64,000 bases of DNA from Toxonevra muliebris (lineage: Eukaryota > Arthropoda > Insecta > Diptera > Pallopteridae): assembly GCA_963691655.1 (NCBI GenBank), contig OY829326.1:97953235-98017234 (forward strand). The letters are read 5' to 3'. The stretch's first letter is position 1, and each line of letters begins with the position of its first letter. Below the pieces are notes generated by a model. It made no database searches. It saw nothing but the letters and a program-made list of their open reading frames with translations, and was not told the origin of the DNA. A program made the position numbers and the translations under genes. Positions 58,571 to 64,000 of this stretch are shown one piece after another.

Positions 58571-58789
58571 GGGCGTACCAATTATTTATTTTTTTTTTTG
58601 AAAAGTACGTTGACAGAAAAATTCTATATTGGTTTTCTGATCAACTTTGCCGAAGAAAGTATGGCAGAAAAATGGATTCTACCCCCCCGTAAAATTCGAA
58701 GAAGTTTCAGTATTACGTACTGTAGTTGTTTGAATAAAAATCGATGTCGGTACTCCGAAAAAAATTCATCCATACAAATTGGTACGCCC
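58571..58789. mobile_element. Nested 219-bp MITE
   Basis: It has the perfect 13-bp terminal repeat GGGCGTACCAATT/AATTGGTACGCCC, with TA at the right side and TT at the left. It also sits inside the hAT element. Confidence 0.82.
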
Positions 58790-59122
58790 TAATATACATA
58801 CTTATATATGTATATATAAAATAACAAAAATATTATTTTAACAATAAAGAAAATACATATTAAAGGCACTAAAAAAATACATTTTGTGGTATAGGTACAA
58901 ATGAAATTCTCATTTTTATTTTAATATTCAAAATTGAATAACTTTATGTTATATGCTAAAAATAAAAACAGTCCTTTGCGTACTGAAATTGCAATTTGCA
59001 GTAAAATTTATAAAGTTTCGGTTTCGGCCATATTTTTTGCCGAAACCGAAACTTAGCCGAAACCGTATTTTTGGCCGAAAACGTAACCGAAACCGAATAT
59101 TCGGTCGGACACTATTGCTTAG

Positions 59123-59434
59123 TGCGGAGTGCTGTGTGTGTGTATTAGAATGCACAGCCTATGCCAACGTGCTTTTACTTAAACAAATGTGCACCAAGTG
59201 CGTAGGCCGTGGGCACCTCTGGTATCGTTTTAAAAAGCAGAGCTGTGCCGAAAAGGCCTAGCATGAAACTCTCAACGTATTATAGCAGCAGGAGAAGAAA
59301 TCAAGAAATAATTTAATTGGCGTGGAAATAAGTCAAATTCTTCGCCAGTAATTGGTATCATTGGTGAAGTTTCCTACAGGACAAAGTATTAATAGAAGAT
59401 GTCGATCTGTTTTCTCCTTGTTCTGCTGCCTTGT
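59123..59434 (+). other. Spacer with a cysteine/histidine-containing short frame
   Basis: A short plus-strand frame ends in CTKCVGRGHLWYRFKKQSC (about 59187-59250), which has a C..C...H-like spacing. It may be the debris of a mobile-element zinc knuckle or chance; it is too short to classify. Confidence 0.25.
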
Positions 59435-59441
59435 GGGTTCC

Positions 59442-60729
59442 CAGTGGAGGATACAGAAAACATTTTTGGGGGTGGGGGGGGGGGGGGGAAATAAAAAATA
59501 AAAATTCTCAATATGAACCAAAACTCCAAAACGCGGGCTGGAGAGTTTTTTTTCCCGTTCGTGTATGGTTTTTTTGCTTATTCATAAACTTTATTTCGAT
59601 GACTAACAATTTCAAAGGTATGGACACGTGAAAACTTACTGGTACGTTACGCATTTTACGCATACGTTACGCATACCCTGTATTCAAATTTTCTCTTTCC
59701 TATCTGGGATTTTCTTTATATCGACCCGAAACCTATAATTTTGTTTTTTTTTTTTTTGTGGATTCAATTCTCTACCTGAGAATAGAACCCGTTGAACCGG
59801 TACTTGAGTTTAAGAACTCACCGAAATAATCCATTTTATTAGAACAATCCATTTTGACATTTTTTAAGAATTTAACCCCATCTGGGAATCGTACCTGAGG
59901 CAGATGGAACTCAAGTCAAGCACTCATCCACGAAGTAACCATTGTTGAACGTCGTCGAGCTATTTCTGAACTAGGTTAGTAGCTTCTGTAGGAGATTAAT
60001 TTGACGCTAAAATGGCAGTATCGTCTGGATAAGTAGTTATAGTAACACCATCAGTTTCAGGCAAGTCGTAGGTAAAAATCGAATAAAGAGCAGGACCCAC
60101 AATACTGCCCTGTGGTACTCCGGCTTTTACTTGACATTTGACTGATGTTTCATCATTTACTTTGACATAGAATGATAGGACTTTAAGACCAAATAAAATG
60201 GAGCTGGAAGTAAATTTTTTAATTTGTATAACAGCCCTTGATGCCAAACTTTTTCGAACGCTTCTTGAATGTCCAAAAATATGGAGGAGCAGTATTTTTT
60301 GCGTTCCAGAAAGTCAGTGACAATATTGATGATATTGCTTAAGAGTACCGTGCTTATGACGATTGGTAATTCGGAACTATATTCTTATTTTCTTGTATTA
60401 TTAGCAATCCACTACTTCGAATATTTTCGAGTGTATTGCCAGCAAACTTATAGGTCTATATGACGGCACTGAGTTTTCAGGTTTATTTGGTTTAGGTATC
60501 ATTATTATTCTAGGACATTTTCATAGAGAAGGAAAGTGGTTTAATGAGCTTAATGAGATTATTCCTTATTCTTATAATCGAAAGTAAATCGTAATAACTA
60601 AAAACAACAATAACTAATTATGTTCACCTTTTTGCCTCTTTAAGTTATTAAATTTTTAAGTATTTGAAAATCTTTTGGGGGGGGGGGGAGGGGAAATTTC
60701 TCCCTGTTGCCCCCTTGTATCCGCCCCTG
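59442..60729. mobile_element. hAT-type element containing a LINE fragment
   Basis: The left end is CAGTGGAGGATACAG and the right end, inverted, is CAGGGGCGGATACA, with long G or C runs directly inside each. The flanks share GGGTTCC (59435-59441 and 60730-60736); an eighth base differs. It resembles family H1 in end structure but is a distinct family. A jockey-type LINE remnant occupies its centre (59990-60530). Confidence 0.75.
59990..60530 (-). pseudogene. Jockey-clade LINE reverse transcriptase relic
   Basis: On the minus strand, from the right, fragments read IIMIPKPNKPENSVPSYRPI (RT block 1) and then FLDIQEAFEKVWHQGLLYKL (block A, where the usual second Asp of AFD is Glu). They are followed by AGVPQGSIVGPALYSIF and finally TYPDDTAILAS. 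The FADD box has thus become YPDD, but both Asp remain. Frameshifts occur between blocks A and the fingers. Endonuclease, ORF1 and the C-terminal part are missing. It lies inside the hAT-type element 59442-60729. Confidence 0.83.
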
Positions 60730-63605
60730 GGGTTCCAATCAGTAGCTGTTCTGGCAATATCATCATAAGGTGTGGCCAATCCAATTCCATTTTAGTTGCT
60801 ATATGTAGGTGCTGGTAAAAAAAATTTTAACAACATTGATAGAGAGATACCTCTAGGATCTGAGAAGAACAATTATTTATTATTAAGGACTTTTATGAAA
60901 TTTTCCAAGTTACTAAATAGCAAAAATTTAAATTTTACGAAATTGAGTGCAGTAATTTAAGAAAAAAGTGAAAAACTTCAAAAGCTTAAAGTAGCAGTCC
61001 TTTTTTCTAGTTTCCCAAACCAAGAAACTCATTGAGCAGCAGCAAAAAAGTAGCAAAAATAAAGAAGAAACATATATATTTCCACTACTAGCTCATATAT
61101 GTACAAACATACATGCCGGCAATGTCATACCCACATACACACATACACACATGTTGGTGTAAACTCATATCTATTTTATACTCGTGTGTGTGAGTGCGTG
61201 TGTGTGGAAAACAGATTTTCCCTCATGATTGAGATGCTGATGATGCTGGCTTTAACATTTTAGTCACGTTTCGCTGAAGTCGTCCTCGTCTCTCGGACTC
61301 AACTCAGCTCAACTCGATGCGATTCGATACGAAGTTAAGGCCAAAAACAAGAAGAAGAAAAAAGAAGCAAGCACCAGAGAAAATCATTTTTGCTGATGTT
61401 GTTGGATGAATGCCTTCATATGTTGTTGTTCATTTCCTTTTTTCTTTTTTTTTTCTTTTTTTGTAAGTAATTTTTTTTCTTTTTTGCGAGATTGGGTAAT
61501 ATTTATGCTGAATTCAAAATGGGTGGAATACTTTTATGAAAGATACGAAATATAAGAAGCAACTGCTGTTGTGGCTGGTGTGCTTTCATTGCTTCTACAT
61601 TGTGATGCTGCTGCTGTTTTTTCTTTTTGATATTCCAGAGATGCTGCTGTGCATTTTAAAAATCCAAAGTGGAACCACCAGCAAACACAACAACATTGAC
61701 CATGCCGCAATGGGCAATGGAAGCGCACAGAAGAGACTCTACTGCTACTTGCAACATGGATTATTGTCTGGTTTTTTAGTTGGCCGATCGGTCGGTTGGG
61801 GGCTTGCTCTGTTGGTTGTATAGTGGTGGTAATGAAACCACAATTGTTGTTGTTTTTTTGTTTTTTTTTTCATTGCATAAAACACTAAAATAAAAAATAA
61901 AGAAAAATGCTTTGTACGTGCTGCGGTCAATGAGATCGAAGACAGACGCACAGAAGCAGCAGCTACAGCAACAACAGCCACCATTGCAACCAACAGCAGC
62001 TAGCTGCTTGGAATGAAGCATTGAAGCTAGCGATAGAGCTTCGGTAGAATGGCATCAAAGCATTCAAAGTATGGCGCATTCATATTCATGGTATGTAACA
62101 ATGTATGTGAAAGAACGATTCAGGAGAAATAGAAGAAGAAGAAGAAGAAGAGTAGGGTGCAGCAAAAGGGAAAAATGAATGCTCCCTCATCCATCCACAA
62201 TGTATCAAAAAAAAAATTTATGTTGCTATATTGGCAGCAGCAAAGATCATGAACTTTAGATTTTTTAGCACAAGAATGTTTTTTTTTTAGCTCTGGGAAA
62301 TCTTCGAAGTTTGCTGCTTGCTGTAGACCCCACTTTAGGCGCTATAGAAAATTTTAAAACAAAAAAACTCCAAATACAAGACAATGTATCTTCTCTTTGA
62401 CTTGAATGCTTGAATGTAGTAATCGAAAAGTAGCAAGATTTTATGTTGTTTTTTTTTTTTTTGTTCAGTAATATAAATTATGTGTTTGGCTTCCATGCCA
62501 ACTGCCAATCTTAAATCTTTCAGTTTTTGTTCTTGCTTACGCCCCGGCTTCAGTAGGAGCTATAGAAAAATAAGCAAGTTTTGCTACTTTGTTTTCTGAA
62601 CGATTCTTTGCAGTTTTTCTTATCACCGATGTAAGAATTTTAGAAAGAGTAGTGGGGTATAAAATTTTCTGTATATTGCCGTTATTTTTCCAGTTTATGC
62701 CGCCGCCGCATTTGGTAGCAAAAATGCATTAATTATATAATAATGTATATGTATATGGCAGCTTAGTAGTTGAATTTACTGGTTACATTCATCAGGGGCT
62801 GCACTCAAACTCACGCTTCTTTCAATCTTTCAGCATTTATTGTAAGCGTTGGCACTAAAGCGTTTTATGTTGCTACGTGTTGACAGGAAAGTTCAAAGTA
62901 TAAATTGCGGGTGAAGTTGAACAGTTGAAGTGGATTGAAGAATATTGGAAACACAGGAATCGCGGAGAAAATTACTTAAAAATCAACAAGATTATGGACA
63001 ATCTCAAAAGAGGAATACAATTTTCGCATTAAGTTACTTGAAGATTTTTGTTTTTTATATTTAAGTTTAGAATAGTTATGAACATCTTGAAATTGAAGTG
63101 CCATCAATAAATATACAGTGTAAATATTTTACTTAGAATAATGGAAATAGAGCTGATGATTGTGGTCCTTTGTACACAGTATCTCATTTGATACAGTTTT
63201 ATATTTATTGATATATATATGTATAGAAATTTAGTATCAAAGGACTAACTTGGAATGTGGGACTTTCACATAAAAATCTTTGTTTTCTATTCTAAACTAG
63301 TAACTTCTTCCTTCAAATAAGTTATAAACATTAGGGTGCATCGAACAAATTTTTTTTTTTAAATTTTGGAGTCGATAAAAAGTTTCTGTTTGTTTGGTGA
63401 TCGCAATACATTTTTTGTTTCCGATACGATGAAGCGCAAAAAGTAGCGTGTTTCTAGACTCGGGCTACCTTTGTTTTGACTGTTATGATCTATTTAGCTA
63501 TTAGAAAATTATTTTTAAGTACCAGAACAGCACAATCTCGCTCGCAATCGCCACAAAAAAAGAAAGAAAATGCCACAAAAAACGCCCAAAATCATCATCG
63601 TCTAA
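60730..63605. other. Trinucleotide-rich island and AT-rich flank, no gene seen
   Basis: 61.0-62.9 kb has ACAC/ACAT, GAA (62131-62151), CTGCTG and CAGCAA runs with T-runs; 62.9-63.6 kb is AT-rich. No protein-coding exon recognised in any frame. Confidence 0.4.
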
Positions 63606-63858
63606 GGCTGTGGTTATATTGCGAGTATGCTCGGCGAACACCATGAAATTGTTGTTGCACCGAACGCAAAGAGAGAATCTTTACTCACTCTCACACCGAA
63701 CACGATATGCTCGGTGTTTTGTACACCGAACACGCCAAATATTCAGTGTGGTAATGAGTTATTTTACAAAACAGTAATATTACATACAAAATAGTATTAA
63801 ATAAACTAGTATATTTTGACAAAAGCAACTCTGCAACGAGCTAAATATAACCACCTCC
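63606..63858. mobile_element. Possible MITE with GTGGTTATATT ends
   Basis: GGCTGTGGTTATATT at the left faces the complement of GGAGGTGGTTATATTT at the right, 253 bp apart. The interior carries ACACCGAACACG-type repeats in both orientations (63694-63735). No clear target duplication is visible. Confidence 0.55.
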
Positions 63859-64000
63859 GATCACCAATATAACCGTGTGCCAATAACTCCATTGCATCCA
63901 TCAAATGTAAGGCACCAGTTCATTTAAAATGCGCCAATATGACGTGAAGTTAATTTGTTTGTTGAAATTGCGATTCGGATTGATATCCAGACGACTTCTC

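Larger units (their letters stand above)
58138..59114. mobile_element. hAT-type MITE, family H3, with two nested MITEs
   Basis: The perfect 13-bp terminal inverted repeat TAGTGTCCGACCG/CGGTCGGACACTA is flanked by the perfect 8-bp duplication TTGCTTAG (58130-58137 and 59115-59122). Just inside both ends are many CCGAAACCGAAA-type repeats, which resemble subterminal transposase-binding clusters. The interior holds two smaller inserted elements (58243-58490 and 58571-58789). There is no transposase. Confidence 0.93.

Overview
This looks like a non-coding stretch of a large insect genome, most likely a higher fly. It has long AT-rich introns or intergenic DNA, abundant (CAA)n/(CAG)n/(TTG)n runs, CA/GT microsatellites and many DNA-transposon relics. 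I found no convincing protein-coding host gene. Every coding trace I recognise is a decayed transposon or retrotransposon fragment with stops or frameshifts. The flanks could be introns of a very large gene; the only weak hint of a host exon is near 0.9-1.17 kb.

Layout. 0-3.2 kb: CpG-containing leader-like sequence, then T-rich filler. 3.2-7 kb: a jockey-type LINE relic cut by a TTAA element, a hairpin element, a TTAA MITE with perfect ends, an 815-bp TA-flanked MITE, and an RNase H/zinc-knuckle LINE 3' end. 7.7-12 kb: a nest in which an old repeat holds a Tc1-like element, which in turn holds a second copy of the 815-bp MITE and a hAT element. 13-16 kb: a Tc1-like MITE, a second hAT copy, a copy of the old repeat without the Tc1 insertion, and a composite SINE with two tRNA-like heads. 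17-18 kb, 27.7-29.7 kb, 34.7-35.8 kb, 40.6-41.5 kb, 44.5-45.1 kb, 53.1-54.7 kb and 61-62.9 kb: islands of trinucleotide-rich, apparently single-copy sequence. 19.2-22.4 kb: LINE RNase H relic, Tc1/mariner relic, perfect hairpin, second TTAA element, SINE-type tail. 25.3-27 kb: direct repeats, LINE relic, GC-rich TTAA MITE. 31.9-32.9 kb: degenerate minisatellite. 42.6-44 kb: third hAT copy and a SINE inside a LINE relic. 45.1-49 kb: hAT, LINE, Tc1/mariner. 52 kb: nested tandem array. 56-60.7 kb: piggyBac transposase relic, Tc1-like element, two hAT elements with nested insertions.

The main result is a transposon stratigraphy. Five non-autonomous hAT insertions have perfect 8-bp target duplications and a sixth has a 7-bp one. 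Two SINE insertions have 13- and 15-bp duplications. Two TTAA-flanked piggyBac-type MITEs are present, along with several TA-flanked Tc1/mariner-type MITEs. One SINE shares its 3' tail with a LINE fragment in the same window. I did not find a new gene system; the most unusual items are the dimeric SINE, the hAT families and the two tandem arrays.
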